From positions 10,940,193 to 11,004,192 of the forward strand of contig OY759265.1 of assembly GCA_963662155.1 (NCBI GenBank): a DNA stretch of 64,000 nucleotides, given 5' to 3'. The translations under genes and the position numbers were made by a program. The stretch's first letter is position 1. Each line of letters opens with the position of its first letter. Positions 1 to 12,661 of this stretch are shown here, in pieces. Below the pieces are notes generated by a model. The model was not told the origin of the DNA. It saw only the letters and a program-made list of their open reading frames with translations, and ran no database searches. This DNA comes from Lamellibrachia columna (taxonomy: Eukaryota; Annelida; Polychaeta; Sabellida; Siboglinidae).

Positions 1-1430
1 CACACATTCCCTACTTAGGATCAGTGATACCATCAGACCTGAAGTGTGAACTGTTAATCACGCATTCCCTGCATGGGATCAGTGAAGCCATCACACCTGG
101 AGTGTGAACTGTCCATCACGCATTCCCTACATGGGATTAGTGAAGTAATCAGTCCTGGAGTGTGAACTGTCAAGCACGCATTCCCTACATGGGATTAGTG
201 AAGTAATCAGTCCTGGAGTGTGAACTGTCAAGCACGCATTCCCTATATGGGATCAGTGATGCCTTCAGACCTAGAGTGTGTACTGTCAATCACACATTCC
301 CTACATGGGATCAGTGAAGCCATCAGACCTGGAGTGTGAAGTGTCAATCACACATTCCCTACATGGGATCAGTGAAGCCATCAGATCTGGAGTGATAACT
401 GTCAATCACACATTCCCTACATAGGATCAGTGATGCCATCAGACCTGGAGTGTGAACTGTCAATCACACATTCCCTACACGGGATCAGTGAAGCCATCAG
501 ACCTGGAGTGTGAACTGTCAATCACACATTCCCTACATGGGATCAGTGAAGCCATCAGACCTGGAGTGTGAACTGTCAATCACACATTCCCTACACGGGA
601 TCAGTGGAGCCATCAAACCTGGAGTGTGAACTGTTAATCACACATTCCCTACACGGGATCAGTGAAGCCACCAGACCTGGAGTGTGAACTGTTAATCACA
701 CATTCCCTACACGGGATCAGTGAAGCCATCAGACCTGGAGTGTGAACTGTTAATCACACATTCCCTACATGGGATCAGTGAAGCCATCAGACCTGGAGTG
801 TGAACTGTTAATCACACATTCCCTACACGGGATCAGTGAAGCCATCAGACCTGGAGTGTGAACTGTTAATCACACATTCCCTACATAGGATCAGTGGAGC
901 CATCAAACCTGGAGTGTGAACTGTTAATCACACATTCCCTACATGGGATCAGTGAAGCCATCAAACCTGGAGTGTGTACTGTTAATCATACATTCCCTAC
1001 ATGGGATCAGTGAAGCCATCAGACCTGGAATGTGAACTGTCATTCACACATTCCCTACACGGGATCAGTGAAGCCATCAGACCTGGAGTGTGAACTGTCA
1101 ATCACACATTCCCTACATGGGATCAGTGAAGCCATCAGACCTGGAATGTGAACTGTCATTCACACATTCCCTACACGGGATCAGTGAAGCCATCAGACCT
1201 GGAGTGTGAACTGTCAATCACACATTCCCTACATGAGATCAGTGGAGCCATCAAACCTGGAGTGTGAACTGTCAATCACACATTCCCTACACGGGATCAG
1301 TGAAGCCATCAGACCTGGAGTGTAAACTGTCAATCACACATTCCCTCTATGAGATCAGTGGAGCCATCAGACCTGGAGTGTGAACTGTCAATCACACATT
1401 CCCTTATATGGAATCAGTGAAGCCATGGAA
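1..1430. repeat. 58-bp tandem satellite array, about 24.6 copies
   Basis: The unit begins CACACATTCCCTACATGGGA and continues through GATCAGTGAAGCCATCAGAC to GGAGTGTGAACTGTCAAT. The period is 58 bp, with sporadic substitutions between copies. The array is cut by the window start and decays after about 1400. Some neighbouring units share private variants: a pair with GATTAGTGAAGTAATCAGTC near 133-248, and a 116-bp dimer repeated at about 1028 and 1144. These suggest local unequal exchange. No coding potential is seen. Confidence 0.97.
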
Positions 1431-1971
1431 CTTGCAGTAGACCAACTGTGATATATTCTAAAAATGCCAGTCCTAGGCCTCCCTCGGCCGAGCACGTACT
1501 GATAAATCACCTCCCGCCAGTTCGACTCTGGAGTGTCGCATGTGCATCTGGCAAGCAGGCTATTATCAGCAAGTGCATGCCGAGCATCCCCCAATGCCAG
1601 CCATTCACATCCACCCTCAATCTTAGGACTGCATGTTGGCTGGGTAAGTGCTAATGTGTTTCATGTGAAAATTATTCGGCATATTTCCATTACCCATTTT
1701 GTGCCATGCATCACAAAATAAATATTACCTTTTAATAAAAATCTTGATATGACCCCTTTGTTTGTTGAATCGTCTTCAAAGTATTATTAGTGCTCATTCT
1801 GTACTAAATGACTCAACTAAAGAGGACTCCAAGTCAATGCCAATGATCGTTTGAAGCCAGTCCCCAGCCAACTGTCCTTTTCCACAGATGCCTAAGCTAT
1901 GCCATGGCATGGGAGCAGGCTCTATGGCACAGGCTTAATTGCCAATGAATTTCATAATTCCTGCTATTAAT
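1431..1971. other. Intergenic, nothing recognised
   Basis: Between the satellite and a transposon end I see no exon, repeat or RNA gene that I can support. The short open frames on both strands look random. Confidence 0.5.
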
Positions 1972-2062
1972 CGTGTTCTAATAACATGTTCAATCACTGG
2001 GTGGTACCATGTAACTGTCGCTGCTGTAGTTTCCCGGTGGCTCAACTAACACTGCCTTCCCC
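1972..2062 (-). mobile_element. Terminal fragment of a TIR DNA transposon
   Basis: The reverse complement matches the left end of the element at 40648. It reads GGGGAAGGCAGTGTTAGTTG, then AGCCACCGGGAAACTACAGC, then GTTACATGGTACCACCCAGT. Only about 90 bp remain and no partner end is visible nearby, so this is a truncated relic of the same family. Confidence 0.8.
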
Positions 2063-2399
2063 TATATAGATTATAGCAAGTAACGACTAAAATACAATAA
2101 CAATAATAATAAATGAAAAACAAATAGTACCACATATTTCACAATACATTGATAACTAATGGTATGTATAAAGCTTTCAATACTCATTAAGACATTTAAA
2201 TACATATTATAAGACCAACACAAACAAAACTGTCAAAGTCAAAAGACATAAATAATAATAGTGACATTCATAAAGAAGCTTACTTCCTGATCGTTAAGAG
2301 AGACAGTTTGTCATCAGTCAGCCATTTTTTGACTGATTCAAGCTCGGAAGAGAGTCCGTCTTGAATTCTTGACACTGTTGATCACGATATATATTTGTA
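2063..2399. other. AT-rich intergenic DNA, nothing recognised
   Basis: AT-rich sequence with ATA/ATAA runs. No gene is supported. Confidence 0.4.
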
Positions 2400-3116
2400 A
2401 AAAAATTATATTTCTATGGTATTGCATATCAATGGATAGTGAGGTATTTGGAAAATAGAAAACAATTTGTTCAACATAAAAATTGTGATTCAGCCATACT
2501 AAATGTATGTTATGGTGTTCCTCATGGTTCTATTTTAGGGCAAAAGTTATTTATCATCTACATGAATGACATTTGTAATGTTTCGAAGGTATTTAAGTTA
2601 ATTTTATTTGTTGATGGTACAAACCTGTTTTACTGTGATAGTAATTTAAATTAACTTATCTGAAGGACAAACACAGTTTGCTCTAAACAGGTTATCAATA
2701 AATGTTACAAAAACAAATTACATGATGTTTGGAAATCACAAACTGAATACAAGCAACTCCATAAAGATAAACAAAGAAGCACTTGAAGTCACTACATTTT
2801 AGGTATTCTGATTGATGACAAGTTAACGTGGAAAAATCACATTTCCTTTAGTGAAATCTAAACTTTCAAAGTGTTGTACAATTATGCACAGAGCCAGCAT
2901 CAATGGTACATTAAGTCTGATGTACCATGTTTTGAAAACAAAACAATCTGTCACATGCGTACAATTATATAGTGTATATTATTCAGTACTATGTATTTTC
3001 ATTTGCAATAGGGCAAGTAACGGAAGTATTACACTTCTTGTCCTTTTTTGACAATTTTATAGTTACGAAATGTTGTTCTATGATGTTTGTCTAATATTGT
3101 TCTTGTTGAAAATAAA
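2400..3116 (+). pseudogene. LINE reverse-transcriptase remnant
   Basis: The plus strand reads YLENRKQFVQHKN, then GVPHGSILGQKLFIIYMND, then LILFVDGTNLFY. This is the RT motif order of CR1/Jockey-type non-LTR retrotransposons: the GVPQGS box, then the catalytic FADD box, here decayed to FVDG. Downstream frames with stops and shifts continue as post-RT sequence. The copy ends with AATAAAGATTCATTC followed by an (ATTC)n tail at about 3117-3141, a usual CR1/L2-type 3' end. It is 5'-truncated and dead. Confidence 0.8.
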
Positions 3117-3141
3117 GATTCATTCATTCATTCGTTCATTC
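3117..3141. repeat. (ATTC)n tail
   Basis: About six ATTC/GTTC units directly after the LINE remnant. Taken as its 3' tail. Confidence 0.8.
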
Positions 3142-3144
3142 AAT

Positions 3145-3940
3145 TTGTTGGGCATTATTGCCTGATACTATGAAGGCCGAGTCGTCAGTGTACAAAAGAA
3201 TTTTGCAGTGAACAACCGATGGCATATCATTAATGTATATAAGAAAAAGTAGGGGCCCAAGAATTGACCCCTGCGGCACACCACATGTAAAAGTCGCTGG
3301 TTTCAAATTTTCTACTGATTGCTGATGCTCTTACAAATACGACTTAAACCATTCTATGGCAGAGTTCTGAAGTACTAGTGCTTCGATTTTTGTAGTAAGG
3401 ATCCTATGGTCAACAGCGTCGAAACCTTTTTGAAGATCAATAAGCACCATATCTATATAAATATCTTTATCCTGTTCCCTGTTTAAGAAGTTAGTGAGAT
3501 GTACCAAACACGTATCGGTAGAATGTGAGGATCTAAAGCCAGTTTGGTGTTATAGGAGTTGATGGGTTTGGAGGTATTCATCCAGTTGTTCATAGATGAT
3601 TCTTCAAAATAATTTCGAGATTGTATTGAGAATAGAGACTGGCCTATAGTTGCCAGCTTCCAATTTACTGTGCTTTTTATAAATAGACACCACCTTTGCA
3701 GATTTAAGATCATCCAGAATTTCGCTGGACAACAAGGATACGTTTAAAATATGCGTCAAAGACAACACAATGAGCTTGGCTATCCTTAATAAATCTGGCT
3801 GACAAATTATCCAAACCAGTAGCCTTGCTCAAATTTAATTTTCTCAGGATCTCTATTACTGTGTTATCACTGACTTCACTAAAACAGAAACCTTTGCTGG
3901 GGATTCTTGGATGTGTTGCCACCCATATTTCCAAGTATTT
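3145..3940 (-). pseudogene. LINE reverse-transcriptase remnant, minus strand
   Basis: The minus strand reads, in order, SDNTVIEILRKLNLSKATGL, then a degraded middle, then [20 protein letters not shown] and [10 protein letters not shown]. This is the RT palm of a CR1/Jockey-type LINE with frameshifts. Its palm sequence differs from that of the neighbour at 2400-3116, so the two are separate insertions lying tail to tail, not one inverted copy. Confidence 0.8.
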
Positions 3941-4011
3941 GTTGGAAGTTGAGCAACTTGTGTCGAGGCTTCTTCTTCTTCCCCTTGCTCCCTTGCGGGG
4001 TGTAGTTCAAG

Positions 4012-5130
4012 TCACTTGGTAGCTTCTTCCACTTTCATTGTTAATTCTCTCCATCTCCCTCTGTCTTCTGCAATGGTCTTCCACTCTTGGCCATTTATAC
4101 CTGCCCTTTCAAGATCTCGTTTGACACAGTCTTTCCATCGCAGCTTTGGTCTTCCTCGTCTTCTTCTGCCACCCTCTTCTGCTTTCAATGCTCTTTTTGA
4201 CAGTCTTTCTTCGTCCATTCTTTGCACATGTCCTGCCCATCTCATTTTGCTTCCGACTACTTTCATCTTTAGGTGTTTTTTCATGCCAATCTCTTCATCT
4301 TCCTTCATCTTCCTTCTATCTTTTTGGGTTACTTTGCATATTCTTTGGACCCAGTTGTTTTCTGCCATATGTATCTTCTCCTCCTGTCTCTCTGTCAGTG
4401 CCAGTGTTCCCAACCCGTATATACAGGCTGGTACCACGCAGGCTTCCAACACTTTTCCTTTTAGTTGTTTCTTCAGTTTTTTGTCCCACATAATGCCTTC
4501 CACTCTCCTCCACGCTGCTGCTCCTGTTTGCACTCTCCTCTGTATTTCCTTACTACTTCCTCCATCCTCACACACTGTACCGCCCAAGTATACAAAAATT
4601 TTAACTTTTTAATGGCCTTTCCGTCAACAACTACATGCAAGTCCACCTCCTGTTCGCCTATCCACATTACTTCGGTCTTCTCCAGATTCATTCGGAGGCC
4701 ATGTTTTCTAAAGATGTTACTCAATTCTTGCAATGTTTTCTGTAGATTCTCTTTGTTATCATCAACCACTGTTAGGTCATCTGCATATAGTATCTTCTTA
4801 AGTTCTTCCTGTTCAGATACCTTTCCACTGACCAGGTTCATCACCATAATGAAAAGGAGGGGACTCAAGGCACATCCCTGTCTAAGTCCTACTCCCACTC
4901 CAAATTGTTCTGATGTTTTGCCTTCGATTCTCACTACTGCTGTTGCCTTGTCAACCATTCTGACCTCTGCCTTTCCAACCTCCATCCATTCATGACTGCA
5001 AATGTAAGTTCTCTCGGCACGGTGTCAAATGTCTTTTCCAGATCGACAAAACTGAATGCAACATCCTTTCTAAATTCTCTCCTCATCTCAATAATTTGTC
5101 TTATGGCAAACAATCCATCATCTGAATTTG
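4012..5130 (-). pseudogene. RTE-like LINE, 5'-truncated
   Basis: From 5130 downward the minus strand reads RKDVAFSFVDLEKTFDTVPR (RT motif A), GLRQGCALSPLLF, then KILYADDLTVVDD with an intact YADD box. After a shift, the C-terminal region reads MRWAGHVQRMDEERLSK and GRRRRGRPKLRWKDCVKRDL, which is the typical RTE-clade carboxy end. At least two frame changes separate these parts, near 4985 and 4590. It encoded an RT for target-primed reverse transcription; this copy cannot make it intact. Confidence 0.85.
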
Positions 5131-5207
5131 AATGCTTAATTAAATTAAATAAAAAAATTATTAATTCCAGATGTGAAAATATGGGGGACAGGGGGCTACT
5201 ATATAAA

Positions 5208-5617
<410 letters not shown>

Positions 5618-5639
5618 TGTTCATACTAACACCATTTCA

Positions 5640-5850
5640 ACTTCTATTGAAGCATCCAGCCATGCTGCAATTACTGTGCAAAAGCTGTTCATTCTTATAA
5701 TTCCACCACTGGAATCCCATCAGTCTATTGCCAGGTACTTTATTATATAGCTGAGTGAACTGAGGATGTGGGATGAATTGCCCAGCAGGTGGACTCAGTC
5801 CTCTCCTCTGACAGTCTGGTGCTCTAACCGCAGAGCTACAGTGTCCTACA
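5640..5850 (-). mobile_element. tRNA-derived SINE copy
   Basis: The minus strand carries TAGCTCTGCGGTTAGAGC, like an RNA polymerase III A box, and GGACTGAGTCC, like a weak B box. A body follows that is shared with 10840-10985 (CAGCCATGCTGCAATTACTG, AGCTGAGTGAACTG). Two copies with a common body support a SINE family. Confidence 0.55.
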
Positions 5851-5937
5851 TTCTGCACAGAAATTTTAAATATTAGAAACTTTCTATTTAACTAATAATC
5901 AATATATTAAGTTCTATTAATATTGTGTTAATGTTAA

Positions 5938-6068
5938 GCATTTTATTAAGAAGTGTAACTGCCCAATCATTAAAAATGCCTAATCTTGTTCGTTTATGCA
6001 TTAATTATGCTAATTAACATTAATTAGTTAATTATTAAGTTAAGTATCACTTAACTTTTGCAATCTAT
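5938..6068. repeat. About 154-bp tandem repeat, first copy
   Basis: CATTTTATTAAGAAGTGTAA to CTTTTGCAATCTAT recurs at 7085-7250 and 7265-7320. Once the hAT insertion is removed, the spacing is 153-155 bp. Confidence 0.8.
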
Positions 6069-7084
6069 CAGGGCTGGGTCCAATTACACAAAATTATATC
6101 AATTACAATTACAATTACATTAAACAAAAATCAATTACAATTACAGTCATAATTTTCCAAATCAATTACAATTACAATTACACTGTTTCAATTTCAATTA
6201 CAATTACATTATGCGGAACCAAATATATTCAGCATTTGTTAATTATGTATTTTTGCGCATTTTGCTGAATTTCAATATTTTGTACACAATTGATAAACAA
6301 ATATAATGGTAATGTTTGTACATTTTGTTGAATTGTGCCTTTCAATTATACTAAATAAAAAGATAGCCGTTTAAAACATATGTTTATTATATAAAAATAC
6401 AATGCAATATCCAGACATAATCCTACAGGACATATTCCAATGCAGACATTTATCCGTGCGCATTTCTTAAATTTTTCTTTGGAAAATACTAATAATAGGG
6501 TTTGATGTGTTTACTTTGAGGTTGTAGCTCCTGCTCTAAGCTGACATTCTTAATTGGTCAGCCCTTTGCTTTGTGTGAGTTGGGAATGGGAAGAGAGGCC
6601 ATATAAATGGTCCTTGCCACCTGACCTGTCTCCAACCCACCACAACACAAGGGGTGTAATTGGCTTGCTAACTCTGCAACGTTTCACTGAGCTGATATTT
6701 TCTGAAGCAATATCAGGCTACAGGTCTTTCCATGTTGTTTGAATACCAGCTTAGCCTTTGTCTGACAATGTCTGTGCATTGTTTATTGCTTTCTGGCTGT
6801 TACCAACTTACTGAAAAGGCTAATTGCTAAGGCTACCCACCACTAGCACCACTGACCAGTACCCACCAGACAGTGAATACTGAGACTTAAATATAAATAT
6901 ATAAGCAGGTGTTATTATTAGTCTTAGTCTACTGTAATTGATTGTAATTGAAATATTTCAATTTCAATTATACAAAATATAACAATTACAATTACAGCAA
7001 CATTTTGAAACCATAATCAATTACAATTACACAATTTTGCTGTAATCAATTACAATTACAATTACATAATTTGACCTAGCCCTG
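6069..7084. mobile_element. Non-autonomous hAT element
   Basis: The 1016-bp element has imperfect terminal inverted repeats (left CAGGGCTGGGTC, right GACCTAGCCCTG) flanked by the exact 8-bp duplication CAATCTAT (6061-6068 and 7085-7092), the hallmark of hAT. Both ends carry arrays of CAATTA motifs, likely subterminal repeats. No transposase frame is seen, so mobilisation would need an autonomous partner. It interrupts a tandem repeat, whose other copies show the empty site. Confidence 0.92.
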
Positions 7085-7320
7085 CAATCTATATACAATG
7101 GGTATACACTTTTAAACATTTTATTAAGCAATACAACTACTTAATCATTAAAAATGCACAATCTTGTTCATGTATGCATTAATTGTATTAATTAACATTA
7201 ATTAGTTAATTATTGAGTTAAGTACCACTTAACTGTTGCAATCTGTATACAATGAGTATACACTTTTAAACTTTTTATTAAGCAGTGCAACTATATACTC
7301 AATCATTAAAAATGCATGAT
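7085..7320. repeat. About 154-bp tandem repeat, copies two and three
   Basis: Continuation of the array split by the hAT element. Copies begin near 7117 and 7272 with the shared TTTTATTAAGCA core. Confidence 0.8.
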
Positions 7321-8480
7321 ATTGCTACTACTACTACTACTATACTATAGGCACTGCAGTCTGCACCATCTTATCTGGTAAATCTAAGTCCTATTCGTAT
7401 CTGTAGTTCACTTATAACTAAATTACAAGTCCACATTATTATAAACCTATGACATGTCTACGTACCTGGCTTTGGTGAAAAGAGGCTTGACGTGAATCTT
7501 GTCCTTGACGTGACCGTAAAGTACTAAAGAGTGTCGAAGTCAAACAATTGCGACTTAAAACCTGACGTGTGGTCGCAACACTGAGAATTAGCCAATTATA
7601 GTATCTCGCAAGTATTATACGCGTGCCGAATCCCGTTCGAAATGACTGGATGCCACGTAGTCAATGTCACAGAGAGTCACAGTTGGCGACTGGTGGACTA
7701 CTTTCGTTTTGTTCGCCCTTTCACCTATATACACCAACACCTGGTGGATACCCAGGACACTATTTGTATCTGAAATCACTAGCCAGCGCCAACAGCTGAA
7801 GCAAACTGCAATGGAGAGCGACACTTAATTTTACGTTTTACATAAAATAAACTATATTTCCCCGATATACACAAGTTGCAAACACATTTACGCAAAGCAA
7901 CAACACCAAGACTGGATAGATTTGAAAATGGCCAGACTTTCTGTCTGACATTTATTATCTACCATGTCTGGTAGAAATTAAACATGTTTATATACAAACA
8001 AATGTGGGCCACTCGGTGTCTTTCGACATTGTCCCATGTACTTAAAACATCACGCTCTAAAACTGGCCCACATTGCGGGTATGAACAAAAACAAACCGAA
8101 CTCAATGCAGTACATAACAATACTATTGTGGTGTAATAATAAAATTCAATTTAACACTACAAAAATTAACATATGACCCAGATAGGTGGGGCCACTACGC
8201 CACCAGGTCACCTAGATATGTGACCGCCCCACCAGAAAGTTCAAAGTATCACCTTCAGTCCTTTTCGTGCCGTAGGTGGCACACAAGGCTTCCACAAGAG
8301 AGCGCCACTGGTATCATTCCACAACCCGCCTGGTGATAGGGTATGGTTACATGGGTTCATCTGTTCCACGGAGATGAATTCCATGTCTCCTTCAGGTGAA
8401 CCCGTCTCCTTTTTCTATCTGCTGTCCATCGTAGGATGTCTTGGACAGTGCGCCAGGAGACATTCTGCACACGTGCACCA
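7321..8480. other. Intergenic, no supported gene
   Basis: Contains a short (CTA)n run near 7327-7341 and a G/C-rich inverted motif GGTGGGG...CCCCACC at about 8185-8233. A short exon-like stretch on the minus strand near 7465-7535 ends in CCAG/GTACGT but has no identifiable homology. Confidence 0.4.
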
Positions 8481-8930
8481 TGTCCATCTTTATTAATAGA
8501 CTTTAACAAGATCGCCATCCAAGGCAAAGGCCCATATGGCAAGTGGACAAGTCAATGAAGCCATTGGCTTATCGACAGTCCAACAATTGTTTATCTATGT
8601 GTAACCCGCCCTCCTGAGATATATGTCAACTTTGTTTTGAACATATTCACGCTGCTAGTATTTACACAATCTGTAGATAATTTGCTCCATTCACTTATTG
8701 TCCTTTGTGAGAATGAGTACATCCTGATATCCAATCTACACTGATCTGTTACTAATGTTACCTCGTGTCCTCTAGTTCTACTATCTTTCTTGATTGAGAA
8801 AAATATTTCTATCAATATTTTCATAGCAATTCAATATCGTATAATAGCTTAACCTCTTAATTGTCTCTAATGTTGTTAAACCACATTCATTTGTGCATTC
8901 TTCGTAACTAATTAATTTTATCATAATTAT
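8480..8930 (-). pseudogene. LINE 3' end (ORF2 C-terminus), family A
   Basis: The minus strand reads [10 protein letters not shown], then RTRGHEVTLVTDQCRLDIRM, then YSFSQRTISEWSKLS and SSVNMFKTKLTYI. This is the C-terminus of a CR1/Jockey-type LINE. The 3' untranslated part (AACAAGATCGCCATCCAAGG, 8500-8524) is shared with copies at 9085, 23990 and 47430. It is 5'-truncated and frameshifted. Confidence 0.8.
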
Positions 8931-9084
8931 AAATAAATTTATCTTATTTAAAAATATTTTTGTCTTAATTTTAAATAAATGTATCTTAATTTTAGTCTGC
9001 TCGTCTGCGTGGACAGGGATGTGTGTTTTCATTTGTTGTTTGTGGGCCAGAATTCCCCTAGAATCTTCCGTAGACACCTCAGAT

Positions 9085-9400
9085 TTAACAAGATTGCCAC
9101 CCAAAGCAAAGAAACCCAGATGGCAAGTGTAACCCGCCCTTCTAATATAAGTAAAGGAAAATGCATCCCAGCTTCACTCCGGTTTTTATGCTGAAGCTGT
9201 CGGTCAGGTGGTTGCTATAGGCGACCTGACACTGAACATCTGTGTAGAGTGTCTTGATGACGCTTACCATCTCATGGGAACCCGTTGTGACGTAATATTC
9301 TCCATAAGGATTATTTGTGAAAACTATCAAATGCCTTTCCGAATTCAATGAAGGCAATGCAGATCGTACTCTTTCATGGTGTGCTTTGTTCCAAGATCTG
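9085..9400 (-). pseudogene. LINE fragments: family A tail plus an RT palm piece
   Basis: 9085-9145 carries the family A 3' tail (AACAAGATTGCCACCCAAAG). Next to it the minus strand reads CIAFIEFGKAFDSFHK (RT motif A) and IKTLYTDVQCQVAYSNHLTD, then KTGVKLGCIF (motif B region) of another LINE. Both are short and broken. Confidence 0.65.
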
Positions 9401-10740
9401 CCATAACATGAATATGTGGTAGATGCAAGACTACGCTTAAAATAATCAGCCGCTTAGTAGAATTCAAATGCTTAAACCGAAAGTGATTATATAACGCGGA
9501 GCCCACTGTAAAATGTAAACCGCCTCCCTCGGTTTGGCCCTAGTAAGTATTCAATTTGCACAGCTGGACCTGTTGGAACAGCACTCTTGGTGAATTATAG
9601 CAAGAGGTGGAAAAGATTGGGAATTAAGAGGCGGAGAAAACATTCCAAAAGAACAGAAAAGGCTGCAAGCTCTCGAGGGAGACGATTGATATTACTAACC
9701 GACTGTGGTATTTGAAATGCAAGGGTGTGCAGGTTGAACAAATAGGATGCACTAGTGCAGCCTTCCAGAGACACGCCAGGTCAGACAGATTAATTTTAGA
9801 ACGCATTTGTTGTTGAGTCCACCAACAGAGCAGGATAAACCAGGGATCTGTTTAGCACACTGCGAGGGTTGACATGAAGTTCGAATCTAGAATTGGCATC
9901 CTAAAATATGAAGGCTACTCACCCTATTCATTAGCCCCCCCCCCAGTCATATATACCAAAGTTTCCCCAATCCTGCTCCCATTCTGCTTTAACAGTCCTT
10001 TGCCCCGAGGCAAAATCATGAAAGGGCACTTTCAATGGAGTATGAGGGCAACATTAAAAAACCGTCAGATTACTGACATAGCAATGGCCCAAAGGGAAAG
10101 TTTAAATTATCAAAAGGATACAATTGTCCATAAAAACAACAATTTGCTGATTGGTCCCAAGGGGTACTTTCAGTTGTCCAACAAGCATGCTTCAACAAGA
10201 GGCTGATTTTCACCATTCATTGATAAAATAAATGCATCGAGTTCCATATTTACAAAAGCAGTTTACTGATGGGGCTATGACTATTTTCAGTTATCAAAAG
10301 GGCACATTTGTCAATAAAAGGAGTTTACTGATAGTGCCTAAAGAGGCACTTTCAACGATTAAGACAAACTTTCCATAAACAGGAATCAATCGGATTAACG
10401 GGTCTGGGGTCAGACTCTGTCCTTGAGGGGTTCACAAACACGAGCAAGAGTCGGGCTAAGTGAGAGTGATAATCAACAAATTTACTGCAAGACCCTGCTA
10501 CGCACAGCAGAGGAGGACAAGCAACGCTAGTGAGGACTGTGTGTGGATGGCACCCCCACGACCGCCCCGGTGAAGGGGTGAAGGTGATCCTAGAATCAAG
10601 GTAGCCATCCTATTTATTTTCTAATAATGTCCTTTGCGAAAACTGTATAACTATTATTGTCACTCCAGTTAAACATGCGGCTGCTGGTGTGGCTTTCAAC
10701 TTAAGATGTGTGTGGATGACGTAGAAAAGGGTAAATGTAC
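9401..10740. other. Intergenic with degenerate internal repeats
   Basis: 9985-10380 holds four loose copies of a motif like AAGGGGCACTTTCA with TTTACTGAT spacers. Nothing else is recognised. Confidence 0.35.
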
Positions 10741-10744
10741 GTTC

Positions 10745-10985
10745 TTATATACAGCGCGGTATCCAGTCTTTAGGACTGTTCGAAGCGATTTACACTGCAC
10801 CCCTTGACATACCAGTTCCTCACAACGTCATCTAGACTTCTCTGGGAAATATTCAGCCACGCTGCAATTACTGCAGGAAGACTATTCGTTCACATATACA
10901 CTTCAGTTTATAGCAACGTACTCATTTACACAGCTGAGTGAACTGTGGCAACGTGGGGTGAACGAAATTGCCAAAGCAGCATTTT
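10745..10985 (-). mobile_element. SINE-like copy
   Basis: Shares CAGCCACGCTGCAATTACTG and CAGCTGAGTGAACTG with the SINE at 5640-5850. The tRNA-like head is not clear here. Confidence 0.45.
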
Positions 10986-11034
10986 GTTGGAACAGCTTCA
11001 CAAGGTCAATCTATATGGATATATTATTATTTCA

Positions 11035-11200
11035 GAAACTTAACTTGTCATGGAATGTTTTCTTTGCGATTGCAATTCTTCTGTTAATGTCTTGATCGTG
11101 TCTGATGTTACAACTGCGACCAGGTAATTAAATGAATCTACTTGTTTAATCTTCTCTCCATTAACTAGTATATGCTGCAGATTGGTGGTACTACCTTTAA
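11035..11200 (-). pseudogene. LINE post-RT fragment
   Basis: The minus strand reads ILVNGEKIKQVDSFNYLVAV and then IAIAKKTFHDK with breaks between. This is the connection region after the RT domain in RTE/CR1-type LINEs. Confidence 0.6.
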
Positions 11201-11659
11201 TAAAAATGACTAATTGTAGGAGGGAGGGTGAATTATTTCCCAGTTCAATATATTGACTACGTGTATGCAATCTCATTATACTCCATTTTCATAAATACTA
11301 TAAGCCAAATGTGTTTCAAAAAGTGATCCGTTTTTAAATATAAAAAATTGGAGGCCAAAGTGGGCCCCTCACAAAGATGTCCCAAGCCTCTCAGTCGTTG
11401 GCACAAATATCGCCCTAAATGACCCACTCTCATTCCCCCTCATCCTTCCCACTATCCGAATATATCTCCACAACAGCATAAGAACCTGCTTAATCTACTC
11501 ATTATGGCGTTGATTAGTTTAATGTGCTGTTTAATTAATATTAATAAATTGACATTTGCTTGTGATCTAAACAGCAGGCATAATTATACATATTCACATT
11601 ATATAACTTTGTAATCAATGTTCATACATTGTGGCAACGCTTACAGTATAGCCACATTA

Positions 11660-11820
11660 TGATGTGTTGTGACCAGAGAATGTCAGATAATAATCTGGTT
11701 TTATTGTGCCAACAGATTAACAAGAACGCCTTCACTATGGCGGCGGTATGGCGGACTACTTCAACATCATGTATCCCTACGCCGTGATGCTTCTAATACA
11801 AGGAGTCCCATATTACAACA
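11660..11820 (-). repeat. 3' LTR of the Gypsy element
   Basis: On the minus strand it starts TGTTGTAATATGGGACTC and ends GGTCACAACACATCA. AATAAAA lies near its end as the polyadenylation signal. It differs from the partner LTR at 8 of 161 sites. Confidence 0.88.
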
Positions 11821-11935
11821 TCCTCCTGTCTGAGATAATTAAAACTCCCAGGAATTATTGCTGAGCTGATGTAAATATAATTATGCGTGTTTAAAATACA
11901 TTGTTACGAGTCCATATTGATTCTAAAAAAGCATA

Positions 11936-12508
11936 GAGTAAGGTGGGGCATAGCGCCCAGGGTAACTAATATCGTCGTAACGGTTGGCTCCATTTAATGA
12001 TATATACCTACAACTATCTGCAATATGTCGGTAACTATATGGAGTATATGTCACGCTAATCTAACATGATTCGAATAACATGTTTTTGTAGTGTGATTAA
12101 TTATGCGCATGCACCCGATTTGGGCGCTTTGCCCCGTAGGTGGGGCAAAGCGCACATGGGATGGGCGCTATGCCCCATATGGAATTGCATGTATGTTTTA
12201 TGTTATCAATAGGCTACAAAATGATTATGTAATAACAAGAATACATAACTTTATTTAATGCAAATACATAATGCACCTACAAACCAAATGAAACAGGAAC
12301 AAAGAACGATATCGCACCAGGGAAACTGAATGCAGTTCGCTGGTGGCTCCAGTGTAGCGACATGTGCTATAACGGCGTGCTGTTGGATTTGTTCATCCAA
12401 ATTAGTCTGAGTCTGATTCACAATTGTGGCAAATGTAGTAACCGCTAATCATCAAGAGAATGTTTGATAAAATTATATCATTAAAATTCACATGGACACA
12501 CACACACA

Positions 12509-12566
<58 letters not shown>

Positions 12567-12625
12567 ATTATACACAATTGTGTGTCTTTGTGTGTGCGCT
12601 AAACACAAAAACTGATATTATACAT

Positions 12626-12661
<36 letters not shown>

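Noticed and set aside
1..1430. CRISPR-like regular array
   Set aside because: The 58-bp units are contiguous with no unique spacers, and the genome is animal: it is satellite DNA.
2400..3940. Twin-priming inversion of one LINE
   Set aside because: The opposed RT pieces differ in sequence (GVPHGSILGQKLF versus [13 protein letters not shown] with different flanks), so they are separate insertions.
4016..4612. Plus-strand frames of 115-198 codons
   Set aside because: Antisense shadows of the RTE-like LINE on the minus strand.
7465..7535. Possible exon on the minus strand ending CCAG/GTACGT (frame HVKDKIHVKPLFTKA)
   Set aside because: A short exon-like stretch without homology, start or partner exons.
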